From Psychrobacter celer (lineage in GTDB: Bacteria; Pseudomonadota; Gammaproteobacteria; Pseudomonadales; Moraxellaceae), in NCBI RefSeq assembly GCF_016107555.1, contig NZ_JABASU010000004.1:1-64000 (forward strand): DNA of 64,000 bases. Direction: 5' to 3'. Under the pieces are notes generated by a model. That model was not told the DNA's origin. It saw nothing but the letters and a program-made list of their open reading frames with translations, and did no database searches. Each line of letters opens with the position of its first letter. The stretch's first letter is position 1. Below, piece after piece: positions 19,059 through 27,815 of this stretch. The position numbers were made by a program, and so were the translations under genes.

Positions 19059-19379
19059 TTATTTGCTAATGAAGTCACTTCTCCACATAGCATGCTCACA
19101 TACTGCACAAAACCAACTCTCTTTTGCCCGCATACAGGCGATATCAGCAGGTACCTCAATAGGACAGGCGCTCCCACAATATTCACAGCACACATCATCT
19201 AAGCAAGCATAGCATTGGCCTATAGTTTCAAACAATGTTTGCGAGCTAATATTGTATTTTTGACAGAGCATACGCACATAATCTAAATAGCTGATTTTAT
19301 GATTATAGGCCCAGTAATCTTCACAGACTCGTTTGTCCCAAGCATTTTGTGTCATGCTCCATTCAATCCTGATGCCCAC
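19059..19379 (-). CDS. Small Cys-rich (zinc-ribbon-like) protein, unknown
   Basis: This is a 106-aa product starting with GTG at 19379, supported by an AGGAG ribosome site 8 bases upstream. Cysteines cluster in the C-terminal half: CYACLDDVCCEYCGSACP and CAVCEH, suggesting one or two structural zinc sites. Residues 10-50 are predicted helical. No family recognised. It is transcribed away from the XRE/recombinase operon and lies just right of the intact IS256 copy, so it could be the leftmost surviving gene of the recombinase element or a remnant of older chromosome. Confidence 0.6.
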   Translation of the reverse strand: MGIRIEWSMTQNAWDKRVCEDYWAYNHKISYLDYVRMLCQKYNISSQTLFETIGQCYACLDDVCCEYCGSACPIEVPADIACMRAKESWFCAVCEHAMWRSDFISK

Positions 19380-19629
19380 AATATACTCCTTTTTGATGGC
19401 AGAATGACTATGATTAGTGTCACATTTTTATAGTCACTATATCTATCGAACAAGTCGCACCCATCATAGTTAGCCAGCTATTGAGCAGTAAGATGAGTCT
19501 ATGACATAATGAAGCGTTAGTCAGCACAAAATATTTTTTGACGGAAACTTAGTTATTGCCAACGAGTATTATTTTAACAGAAAAGTAGTCACTGGCAAGT
19601 ATTTTTTACTTACCAATAAGGATTTTATT

Positions 19630-19848
19630 GTGATTTCATGTAATCTACCAGTGCTTTTAGCGGAAAGAAGATTGCGAGTTGCAGATTTAGTAAGGATGAC
19701 GGACATCAGCAAGTCAACGCTTCATAGAATTTATAACGATGAGACAACTCGCATAGAATTCGATACCCTGAGTAAGTTGTGCCAAGTATTAAAAGTCACC
19801 CCAGGGGATATTTTGAAGTATGTTCCCGATGTTAATGAAGAGAACTAA
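19630..19848 (+). CDS. XRE-family helix-turn-helix regulator (Cro/CI-like, YozG type)
   Basis: The 72-aa protein is essentially one HTH_3/HTH_26 domain: LAERRLRVADLVRMTDISKS, recognition helix ~STLHRIYND, then FDTLSKLCQVLKVTPGDIL. It starts with GTG, preceded by AAGGA at proper spacing. Its position 232 bp before the three recombinase-like genes, all on one strand, suggests that it controls the operon or excision of the element. Such short regulators are common in mobile elements; target and ligand are unknown. Confidence 0.82.
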   Translation: MISCNLPVLLAERRLRVADLVRMTDISKSTLHRIYNDETTRIEFDTLSKLCQVLKVTPGDILKYVPDVNEEN

Positions 19849-20080
19849 GCTTGATAGGAAGGTCTACTGATATAAGACGTTAACCTCCTCACCTAACTAA
19901 AATTGAAATGTTTAAATACTCTTTATACCTTTATTTGTCATGGGTTAGGGAGTATTTTTTTGTCTAAAAAATGGTTGTGAATCAGTATTTTAGTTGGATA
20001 GGGATAAAAATATAACAGCAATATTAAAGGCTTTACAATTGATAAGTGATAACATATCATAATTAATATAATTCACTATT

Positions 20081-20662
20081 ATGAATAGTAAAATGAATAA
20101 CATTCATCTAAAGCCTACTCAGAAGTTTATAACTTTCAGTAAATATAATTTGGTTGTTCATCAAGATGCGCAAAAGGCATTGTTGATATGGCATCAATTT
20201 AGGCCAAGAATAGCTAGTATAAATATGGCTAGCTTGGATGATTATTATCGACCACCACTACGCTTGGTAAATGATAAAAACGAAACTTATTATTTTTTTA
20301 ATGAGTTTAGAAGGTTTGATGAAATTCTAATAGAAGAGATGAATTCACGTCAGCCTTGCTTAGTTGCCGCTGAAAGCCTGAGAGATATTAAGCGCTTAGC
20401 TTGGAGTGAGGTTGTCGAACTGGCTTTTTCAAGGGGAATTAATCACCCTGAGTTTCTAAAGGCTTTAAGCTCTAGTGCACCAAAAAGTATTATTTGCGAG
20501 CTCATGAATATTGAGCGTCTGACGGTAGATAATTATTGTAGGTTCGCTGGTATCAGCCAAAGTGCTTATGAGTATCAGCAGTGTAAATTAGCCAATGATG
20601 AGGTGATGCTGGGGCTGCCCAAAAACCTGAATTGGATGGATGCATCTTATGGGGCACACTAA
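20081..20662 (+). CDS. First gene of recombinase trio, unknown 193-aa protein
   Basis: The product has no domain I recognise. It is basic-acidic mixed, predicted mainly helical, with ELMNIERLTVDNYCRFAGISQSA possibly forming a helix-turn-helix near residues 145-168. The ATG at 20081 gives MNSKMNNIHLKPTQK; a second ATG at 20093 is possible. Its 3' end overlaps the next gene by 14 or 23 bp, so the three are translationally coupled. The arrangement of a small protein followed by two large recombinase-like proteins resembles the three-gene modules described for gamma-mobile-trio islands; this is a resemblance in layout, not a verified homology. Confidence 0.7.
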   Translation: MNSKMNNIHLKPTQKFITFSKYNLVVHQDAQKALLIWHQFRPRIASINMASLDDYYRPPLRLVNDKNETYYFFNEFRRFDEILIEEMNSRQPCLVAAESLRDIKRLAWSEVVELAFSRGINHPEFLKALSSSAPKSIICELMNIERLTVDNYCRFAGISQSAYEYQQCKLANDEVMLGLPKNLNWMDASYGAH

Positions 20663-22961
20663 ATTATTTAATGATGTGACCGACAGGCGAGTGTTGGATA
20701 AGCTTATCCCAATAGATTCACCACATCACATACAAATGTCTCAGCTTATGATCGATGTGATAAGTTTAGTGCCAGATGATGATATTGATTCATTACAATC
20801 AACACCAGAACCTAATTTTGCAGACTTTACTGGGTTAGACTGTGTAGATGTGATGAATCAAATCACTCGGCAAGGCAAAACAGGCGTGTGGGCGGTTACC
20901 TATATGCTAATTGTCTTTTATCAGGCGTATGGTGCCATAGACATTAGGAGTAACGCTTGGCGGTTTATGAGCGGCTACTTAAAAGTGATATTCATGATCA
21001 CAGCACGCCATGATAAGCACTTTGCCAAAATAGATAAGCTTGGTGTGCGTGTTCGTATGGCGCTAAGACCTAATGATCCACAACGTGGCATTCTCGACCA
21101 GTTAATCAGCATTCACGCTCATTGCAATGGCCTATCCTCATGCTTATCTGCTATCAGACAATATGAAGCAAGCGTCAAACAGGGAGTAGCAGAAGGTAAA
21201 ACAGCCAATCAATATCTTGGTAGTAAAATTGGTCAAATCAGGCTGGCTTATGAGGTAGCAATCGATAATAAAACCTTTGTTGGCAAAACCTATACTAAGG
21301 ACACTAAACGTACAAAGTCGGCTCAAACAGTCACCAAGACAGTTGCGCATATCGATGGTGAGCCGCTACAAAGAATAGTGTTTGGTACGAAACAATCAAA
21401 AAAGCACAGTAACGTGGCAATTGCTGAAAATATTGCCGATGACGATGAAGTACCCTTGCTAGACAATAACTTTAAGCCAGCCACACAAATTGCTAAATCC
21501 TCTGAGCTGCAGCAGTGGCGATTAAAAAACAACCATCAACACGCCCGCCGTAATCAATTTCATTTCCCAACCAATCATCGTCAGCTAAGCATTACTGGAT
21601 ACCAGATGCTATTTGCTACGCTTTGGCAGCGCTTTATGAGTGTTGATAAAGAGAGTGGCACTGGGTATGCCGTTTTAATACTATCACTGTTAAGCGGTCT
21701 TAGTATTGATAGCATCATTGCTGATTGGCAATGCAGTCACAGTCAACGGCAGTATTTCGTCTATGACCGTGTCCGTAAAGTCAGTAGTATCGCCATCACG
21801 ATTGATGTGACCACTAATACTCGAAGTCATCTGCTTGCCCATAGACAAAGCTATGGCGGTACCTTTTATCGCGCACTTCCTGAAGCTTTACAGATTATGC
21901 TTGAGGATAAAATTACCGTTTCATCCGATACTGTTAAAGCCGCTATCTCTTACGCTAAAGATATATTGAACCTGCCAGTACTGAGTCCCCAGTATATTGA
22001 AGCAGGGCTATTTATCCTTATCAAAAACGAACTTAATAAGCCCTTACATGCCGACCTGATTACAGGCGTTGATGTAAGGCATAGTTCTGCGCTGTATTAC
22101 ACTAGCACTAAAACGGTAGAGCTAGAGCAAACTTATATAAAAGCGGTGGAGCTGATAACTGAATACTGCAATGATGAGCAAAAAGCACTTTTAATAGATG
22201 AGTGTAGCGTACCGATGAACGGGCATAAAAGCCACATTGGTAGTGATATGACACTAAAGACCATAATGTGTCAGCAGTTCTTTAGTCAACTGGCTGTCAG
22301 TACCGAGAGCTTTAATGGCAAGCTAAAGTCCCACATGGATCGCTATATTGCGCAGTTTAATAGCTATAGTATTTGGTTGTGGCATATTGTCATGATTCAA
22401 ACCGGAATTCGCCCGGTCAAGCACGCACCAGGCTTGCTACATCAGTTTGACTTTCAGCGGTGCATGCTATGGGTATCTGACAAAGAAGAGCGTCATGCGC
22501 AGTCTGATGGCAGGCTCATTCCTCTTAGCAAGTTTTTGATAACGGCTATTCAAAACTACATTATTTATATTAAGCAATTTGCTGCCATCTATAATTCATT
22601 ATGTCCAGCGGCGCCTTATCCTATCAATGACATCTTGCAATCAGAACAACCCCTCATTCAAATTTACCAAAAAAATCCAAAAGGCTTTGCCAGTATTACG
22701 CCAAGCCGAGTTCGTTATCAGTTGCAAGACTTTTTTAGCCATCAGGATAACTGGCTGCGTCATCAGCTGAGATCTATGCTCACAGGGCGAGTGTCTGACT
22801 ATCTGATTTGCGCGCTTTACGGTCACGAACATGCTGATCAGGAATTTATGCACCCGATGTCATCAAGCTCTATCAATCAGCTGCACCAGCTCAGTCCTCA
22901 TTTAGATGCGATTGCTACAGATCTTCACTTAAAACAAATTGAGGTTCGTCTATATGGATAA
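20640..22961 (+). CDS. Second gene of trio, tyrosine-recombinase-like, no catalytic Tyr seen
   Basis: The 773-aa frame (ATG 20640; alternative ATG 20649) ends with a region laid out like a tyrosine recombinase catalytic domain: TGIRPVKH with Arg ~591, HQLR with His ~708 and Arg ~711, and YGHEH with His ~729. Where the nucleophilic Tyr should follow, about ten residues later, I see ADQEFMHPMSSSS and no Tyr, so this protein may be a non-cutting partner. The N-terminal ~550 residues are unlike known core-binding domains. It overlaps the gene before it and, by ATGGATAA, the gene after it. Inferred role: accessory or architectural subunit for element movement. Confidence 0.78.
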   Translation: MHLMGHTKLFNDVTDRRVLDKLIPIDSPHHIQMSQLMIDVISLVPDDDIDSLQSTPEPNFADFTGLDCVDVMNQITRQGKTGVWAVTYMLIVFYQAYGAIDIRSNAWRFMSGYLKVIFMITARHDKHFAKIDKLGVRVRMALRPNDPQRGILDQLISIHAHCNGLSSCLSAIRQYEASVKQGVAEGKTANQYLGSKIGQIRLAYEVAIDNKTFVGKTYTKDTKRTKSAQTVTKTVAHIDGEPLQRIVFGTKQSKKHSNVAIAENIADDDEVPLLDNNFKPATQIAKSSELQQWRLKNNHQHARRNQFHFPTNHRQLSITGYQMLFATLWQRFMSVDKESGTGYAVLILSLLSGLSIDSIIADWQCSHSQRQYFVYDRVRKVSSIAITIDVTTNTRSHLLAHRQSYGGTFYRALPEALQIMLEDKITVSSDTVKAAISYAKDILNLPVLSPQYIEAGLFILIKNELNKPLHADLITGVDVRHSSALYYTSTKTVELEQTYIKAVELITEYCNDEQKALLIDECSVPMNGHKSHIGSDMTLKTIMCQQFFSQLAVSTESFNGKLKSHMDRYIAQFNSYSIWLWHIVMIQTGIRPVKHAPGLLHQFDFQRCMLWVSDKEERHAQSDGRLIPLSKFLITAIQNYIIYIKQFAAIYNSLCPAAPYPINDILQSEQPLIQIYQKNPKGFASITPSRVRYQLQDFFSHQDNWLRHQLRSMLTGRVSDYLICALYGHEHADQEFMHPMSSSSINQLHQLSPHLDAIATDLHLKQIEVRLYG

Positions 22962-25900
22962 TGTTAGCGCTCATAAACTGCGACAGCTTAATAGAGAAGA
23001 GGCTAAAAAGAGTATCAAGCGTGATGCTAAAAAATTAATCGAAGAATATATCAATCAAAATTCTATGCAACTGCCTTGTGAGCTGCAGCATCATTATGAA
23101 GCGATTAACCAGTTACTAGAAGGGACGTTCGACACCGCTCAAAACTTCCAATTGGCGCGGCGCGGGTTCTTAGAGTTTGTTCGTGATTATAATAAAGCTC
23201 ACCAGATATACCTTAATGAGCCTGTGGTACCGATACTGGCGACTCGTGAACGCTTGACCATTAACTATGACTGGTTTGTGAATGGACGCGCTGTAGCAGA
23301 CAGTAGCGCGACAATGATAGAGGTTTGGCAACGAAAGCGGCGTTTTTCAGTGAGTGACTTGGTTGAGGGGTTCCTGTATTGCAGCATCGTGTATGGCGGT
23401 ATTAACGACATTGAGGTGCTAAGAGCGTTCTATGATTGGCTGTTTGGTGAGCGCTGTATGTATAAAATTAACATGCCAGCGACTGATGAAAAAAGCAGAG
23501 TAGAATATTTGGCTATAATACCGCTTAGAGTGCGTGATGATAATTATGGAACTACGCTAGATGACAGCGAAAGCTTACACCGTTTTGTTGATTATGTTCC
23601 CGATGATATGAGCCTGTGTTTTTTATATGCTCTAAAGGATAAAGAGTTAAACACTGCCAAGATAAAGCCGTTTAGTACCATAATCAACGATATCTCAAAA
23701 ATGCTTAAACTCACCAATAAAGATATTGATCGCCCGCAGCACTCACTGCTCATCAAACATGCCAACTACCACTGGCGACAGCTAGAGGGTAGTCTGATTG
23801 ATGGTGCGCTTGCCGTGGTGAAGCAAGGCGATATAAAGACGACGGGCTTGCCTACGGATAAGCTCATTAATTATAACAAAGAAGTAATTAAACCAAGTCC
23901 TGAGCCACTCGAGTGGTCTGAGCTGTTTGATGCCAGCTATCAATCATCGATAAAGTCGAATAGCCAAAGTAGTACCATAAACTACCCTAGTTTTAGTAAA
24001 AATCTGATCAAAGAGCTACAAGATACGCTCAAATTGACTAGAAACACCGCTATTTCCACTATTACAATGTTAAAGGCAGATGCTAGCCAGCCCAATGTTC
24101 AGCGTCTACTGAGCTGGGCGCTGTCTTTACTTGGTGATCATAGCATTCGGCTTAATACCATCAGTAAGTATATTGGCTGCATTGGCCGCGACTGGCTGAT
24201 GCTGACGGTGGATGAGGATGTTGATCAGTGGGAGGGCAGTGACTTTGAGGAAGTTTACGAGCAGATTATTCAAAGTAAGGTAAAAGATGGCCGCAGGGTA
24301 TCTGTGCTGAGCAAGTCATCAGAGTTTGATGATGATATTTCTAGTGGTATAGATAATGATAATAATGCTGGTCAACCGCTCTCCTATCTTGATCGTTTAA
24401 AAGATAGTCAGAAATTTACTTATGGTCGTCTAAAAGCATTTCACGATTACCAGCGTATGCACTTTGATGCGCCTTATGTCTATTTCCCATGGGGGAGTAA
24501 TCGGCAAGTTGTTAAAGCTAATATAATATCACCTCGTATTTATTATGCGATGAAAGAGTATGTGCAGTCATCAGAGTTAGAGATTGATCAAAAGCCACTT
24601 TGTTTGATTGTTTTAGCGCTTGCTTATCGCACTGGCATGCGTATTAATGAAATAATAGGCATCAAAGTCGGTGATATTGTAGATATAGGGTTTATTAATG
24701 GTCAAGTAATTGAAGTACCTAAAATAATCCTCAAACCCAATCGCTATCGTAGGCTCAAAAGCAGTAGTGCCAAACGGGTTATACCGATAGATAGTCTTTT
24801 CAAGGATGATGAGTTAAAGCTGTTCATCGCATTCTATTATCAACAAAAAAGGTTGAAGCGCCGTTATTTATTCTCACAAGGCTCAGGCGATCAGCCACTA
24901 CCATCTGTGTTTTTCAGTAATATGATGAAAATAATATGGGATAGATTGCTAATTGCCCACGACTTTACCTTTCATAGCTTTCGGCATACTGCTATTAGTC
25001 AGCTGGCATTGGTGTCAAGCGGCTCACCACTTGCACAGGTGATGACAGATTATGATATAGCCCATAGCGACGCTATCGTTAGCGCTGTGCTTGCTAATAA
25101 CAAAAAAAAGGGGATGTGGTTTGGATTAGCTAGCCTTGCTGGGCATCTAACGCCAGACACTACATTTGAATACTATATTCATACCGCTCATTTGCTGGCT
25201 GGGTGGCAGATGAGTAAGGCTAAGCTTGCTATGCCTATAACCGTATTTGAGATGGTGACAGGTATTGGTTATCAGACAGTGAATAGACAGGATGACAGGG
25301 CTTATGCTGCTAGCACTAAACAGGTACATCTTGATAAGATGCGTGGCTATTTAATCAGTAAGGTTGCTAACAAGAGTATTTTATTCGATGACAACAGAAC
25401 ACCAGCTAATACAGATTATAAGCAAAACACACAAAATGACGCAGCGAACACTCGACCGTCTATATTTATCCATCCTAAAATTTATGATGTGATTGCACTA
25501 TTAGAGGAGCTTCAAGAAATAAGCGTTGATAAAAGAGCAGATCGGTTGGCAGAGATCGCACTTCGGCATGGTATCTCTGTCAATGATGCTAGACAGATTT
25601 ACGATAGAGCCAGTCAGATTTTTACTGATGGTAAATTGCTTTTGAATGCGCCGACAGGACATAAAAACCAAGAGTTGTTAGTGACAGCCCTGGATCGAGT
25701 ATATCAGATGTCTATTAATGGTCCTGATGAGCTTCAAGATTTTGTAAAAATATTTTTTGTTAAACAAAACTTAAATACCTCATCGATTCATTTTGGGATT
25801 AAAGAGACCCAGATTGAGATGCTACAGAATTTTATGGCAGTAGGTTGTCAATTGATAGATGCCAGTCATTGGCAGATTAGAGCGCATAGCGAGCAAGCAG

Positions 25901-26103
25901 TACGAAAGATTAAAAAAGATCTAGGGCTCGATATCTCAATACGTATCGGTGATCGTGAGAGTTTCCATGGTTATGAAGTGCGAGTGGTACAGAAAAAACG
26001 TAAGCGTTCTGATAAGAATTTAGCTATGACGGATGATTATTATGGCTCTTCGGGAGTGATGAAATATTTTGGTTATTTACTGATGATACTCATTGAAAAC
26101 TAG
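22954..26103 (+). CDS. Third gene of trio, large tyrosine recombinase
   Basis: The start chosen is ATG 22954, overlapping the upstream stop by 8 bp; the frame opens with a TTG at 22939. The ~1049-aa protein has an internal phage-integrase catalytic domain (~530-745): TGMRINEI with Arg ~563, HSFRH at 674-678, AGH with His ~731 and Tyr 740/741 in TTFEYYIH. These match the R-H-x-x-R-H-Y set, so it should cut and rejoin DNA. About 500 N-terminal and 300 C-terminal residues flank it; the C-terminus contains a possible resolvase-like helix-turn-helix (LRHGISVNDARQIYDRASQI). It is far longer than ordinary integrases (~400 aa). It is the likely enzyme moving the island of which this operon is the marker. 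Confidence 0.85.
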   Translation: MDNVSAHKLRQLNREEAKKSIKRDAKKLIEEYINQNSMQLPCELQHHYEAINQLLEGTFDTAQNFQLARRGFLEFVRDYNKAHQIYLNEPVVPILATRERLTINYDWFVNGRAVADSSATMIEVWQRKRRFSVSDLVEGFLYCSIVYGGINDIEVLRAFYDWLFGERCMYKINMPATDEKSRVEYLAIIPLRVRDDNYGTTLDDSESLHRFVDYVPDDMSLCFLYALKDKELNTAKIKPFSTIINDISKMLKLTNKDIDRPQHSLLIKHANYHWRQLEGSLIDGALAVVKQGDIKTTGLPTDKLINYNKEVIKPSPEPLEWSELFDASYQSSIKSNSQSSTINYPSFSKNLIKELQDTLKLTRNTAISTITMLKADASQPNVQRLLSWALSLLGDHSIRLNTISKYIGCIGRDWLMLTVDEDVDQWEGSDFEEVYEQIIQSKVKDGRRVSVLSKSSEFDDDISSGIDNDNNAGQPLSYLDRLKDSQKFTYGRLKAFHDYQRMHFDAPYVYFPWGSNRQVVKANIISPRIYYAMKEYVQSSELEIDQKPLCLIVLALAYRTGMRINEIIGIKVGDIVDIGFINGQVIEVPKIILKPNRYRRLKSSSAKRVIPIDSLFKDDELKLFIAFYYQQKRLKRRYLFSQGSGDQPLPSVFFSNMMKIIWDRLLIAHDFTFHSFRHTAISQLALVSSGSPLAQVMTDYDIAHSDAIVSAVLANNKKKGMWFGLASLAGHLTPDTTFEYYIHTAHLLAGWQMSKAKLAMPITVFEMVTGIGYQTVNRQDDRAYAASTKQVHLDKMRGYLISKVANKSILFDDNRTPANTDYKQNTQNDAANTRPSIFIHPKIYDVIALLEELQEISVDKRADRLAEIALRHGISVNDARQIYDRASQIFTDGKLLLNAPTGHKNQELLVTALDRVYQMSINGPDELQDFVKIFFVKQNLNTSSIHFGIKETQIEMLQNFMAVGCQLIDASHWQIRAHSEQAVRKIKKDLGLDISIRIGDRESFHGYEVRVVQKKRKRSDKNLAMTDDYYGSSGVMKYFGYLLMILIEN

Positions 26104-26189
26104 AGACTTTTATAGTTCTGAGTGATTACTTTTTTATGTAACTTGTAGTCGTTATTAGGCTGATTTATTCGAGTAGGGCGTAAGAGCAA

Positions 26190-26340
26190 GGTGACAGAGC
26201 GACAAGTCATATATTGTAAGGGCTAGAAGCTAATTTTAAAATTGTTTGACCGAGAGGTTGTCACGGATAATTTTACTCTGAATACTATAGAGCATAAGGG
26301 TTGTCACTTTGTCACGGTAAAAAAGGGTGTAGGGGTATAT
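26190..26340. repeat. Repeat region 1: GTGACA…TTGTCAC arms with shared TCATATATTGTA core
   Basis: GGTGACAGAGCGACAA is followed by GTCATATATTGTAAGGGC, then TTGTCACGG (from ~26258), and GGTTGTCACTTTGTCACGG (from ~26299). The same arrangement, with the same TCATATATTGTA string, recurs at 27571-27700. Arms in inverted orientation around an AT-rich core look like a recombinase- or initiator-binding site. Confidence 0.65.
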
Positions 26341-26530
26341 GGTGACTAAAATACTCTATCTAGTTAGATATTGCAGTTGATGACCACAACGCGCACTTCA
26401 TGCATATACTGGCATGTCATGAAAGGCTTTGTCAGGCTATGAATAGAACTAAAACCAGATTAAGCATGAAAATTAGAACAAAGTAAATATCATGAAAATA
26501 AAGTTCAGTTTGAGCAGACAAATAGTTAAG

Positions 26531-26564
26531 TTGTCGGCAAATATTTGCTATTATCTACCGACAA
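26531..26564. promoter_or_regulatory. Operator-like nested palindrome upstream of lipoprotein gene
   Basis: TTGTCGG (26531) and CCGACAA (ending 26564) form inverted arms; inside lies GCAAATATTTGC, a perfect 12-base palindrome. It sits 27 bases before the ATG at 26592, where a repressor would act. Confidence 0.45.
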
Positions 26565-26591
26565 TTATTTAATCATTCGAGAGTTAGTATT

Positions 26592-27275
26592 ATGACATCA
26601 AATCACTTGTTATCAGTGGTTGCTATTAGCAGCCTTATTGCTTTATCAGGCTGCGCTGAAAGTCAGACAATGGGCAGTACAGTAGCAAAAAGTATGGGCT
26701 CCTTAGTCACAGAAGTTGTAGGAGGCGCAGCAGAGGGGGTTAGGCTGGGTTTAGGTGGAGCACCAAAACAGACTACGAAAACTGTTGCTACCTCTGCAGC
26801 AAGTAAGCCACAAACTATACCAACTAGTGATATGGTCTATCGTTTTGGCTGGATGGAAGACGCTTGTACTGGCGATCAATTAGGTTTTGAGCTTTTAAAA
26901 GGCCAGTCATTATCAGAAAGTATCAAAGGATCAAAAAACTATACTTACTTCATAAAGCCTAAATCACAATGGTCGCAAGAGCATCGCAACATTATCAAGG
27001 ATGTAAAAATGGTTGAGGGGCCAGAATATATTGAGTATTACGTTGATTTTATAGACGGTATAAAATATCGTAATCAACCATTAGATGGATATATATTTAA
27101 ATTTAGAGCCGAATCATCAGGTGGTGAAGATGTTTTAAAGTTTGCATCAAATGCAGATGTGGCAGCTATTTGGCCAAACTTTACTACCCGTGCTATGGAA
27201 TACTGGGGTGAAATGGCGGATAGAGGCGCAGTTTACAGTACTCAGAAAAATACTATTACGTGTCATTATGACTAA
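26592..27275 (+). CDS. Predicted lipoprotein of unknown function
   Basis: The 227-aa protein has a short lipoprotein signal: a hydrophobic stretch (LLSVVAISSLIALSGC) with lipobox LSGC and Cys ~21, followed by AESQ, which would allow outer-membrane sorting. Residues 25-75 are Gly/Ala/Thr-rich and probably a flexible linker. The rest (GWMEDACTGDQLGFELLKGQ onward) is a compact domain with two further cysteines (DACTG and the C-terminal TCHYD) that could form a disulfide. No family is recognised. It stands alone between two related GTGACA repeat regions, so it may be cargo of the recombinase element. Cellular role unknown. Confidence 0.72.
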   Translation: MTSNHLLSVVAISSLIALSGCAESQTMGSTVAKSMGSLVTEVVGGAAEGVRLGLGGAPKQTTKTVATSAASKPQTIPTSDMVYRFGWMEDACTGDQLGFELLKGQSLSESIKGSKNYTYFIKPKSQWSQEHRNIIKDVKMVEGPEYIEYYVDFIDGIKYRNQPLDGYIFKFRAESSGGEDVLKFASNADVAAIWPNFTTRAMEYWGEMADRGAVYSTQKNTITCHYD

Positions 27276-27427
27276 ATATTAAACTGAACCTGCATGCAGT
27301 GTATTATTAATATTAAATATAATAATTTACATTGTGTTCATCCTTATTAAACATGACAGTTTGAATCGCTATTCGTTTTAGGTAACCTACATAAGGTGAT
27401 TACTGATAAGCCATTTCAAATATTCTA

Positions 27428-27484
27428 CAAATCGAAGCTCGATCCTCTAATCATCTCATTATTAGAGGATCGAGCTTCGATTTG
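27428..27484. repeat. Perfect 24-bp inverted repeat with 9-nt loop
   Basis: The arms at 27428-27451 and 27461-27484 are exact reverse complements over 24 bases (beginning CAAATCGAAGCTCGATCCTC); the loop is CATCTCATT. It lacks a run of T on either side, so it is not a standard terminator, although it lies between convergent genes. Confidence 0.9.
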
Positions 27485-27570
27485 CCTTTAGTATTAGCGT
27501 TCTTCTGTATTTACTCAGAATATTGAGTCTTCGGTAATAATAGAGAGGGGTATAGGGCAGGTGGTTTTAA

Positions 27571-27700
27571 CGTGACACCGTGACAACTCATATATTGTAT
27601 GGCTTCACAGGCTGTTTGGATGCATGACTTATTAATACCTTTCATCGCTTATAATCTGCTGAAAGGTACGTATCTAATAGCATGTCACGTTGTCACGTAT
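27571..27700. repeat. Repeat region 2: GTGACA…TTGTCAC arms with shared TCATATATTGTA core
   Basis: CGTGACACCGTGACAA (27571), then CTCATATATTGTATGGC, and 85 bp on CATGTCACGTTGTCACGT (27681-27698). The left and right arms are mutual inverted repeats (ACGTGAC…GTGACAA against ATGTCACGTTGTCACGT). The same motifs in the same order occur at 26190-26340. Confidence 0.7.
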
Positions 27701-27815
27701 AAAGGTGCAAACCTCAATATCAACCAACCCAACTGAGAAAAGCTAAAAATAGTAAAAGTCTACTAAGCCCAGGAGTAAGGCTTAGTGGTTTTCATATATG
27801 ATAAAGCCTATCGCT

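Larger units (their letters stand above)
26104..26591. other. Gene-free stretch with GTGACA/TTGTCAC repeats and an operator-like palindrome
   Basis: No gene is seen. The stretch holds the first GTGACA-type repeat region (26190-26340) and, just before the lipoprotein gene, a nested palindrome (26531-26564). Confidence 0.6.
27276..27815. other. Gene-free stretch with perfect hairpin and second repeat region
   Basis: This 540-bp stretch lies between the lipoprotein gene and the convergent Res gene. It holds the 24-bp hairpin (27428-27484) and the second GTGACA-type region (27571-27700); no coding sequence is seen. Confidence 0.6.

Noticed and set aside
19630..26103. Trio taken as a RIT element (recombinase in trio)
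   Set aside because: RIT recombinases are three normal-sized tyrosine recombinases; here one protein is small with no recombinase motif and the others are 770 and 1049 aa.
27428..27484. Hairpin as an ordinary Rho-independent terminator
   Set aside because: There is no T tract after either arm and the stem is unusually long; kept as an unexplained inverted repeat.
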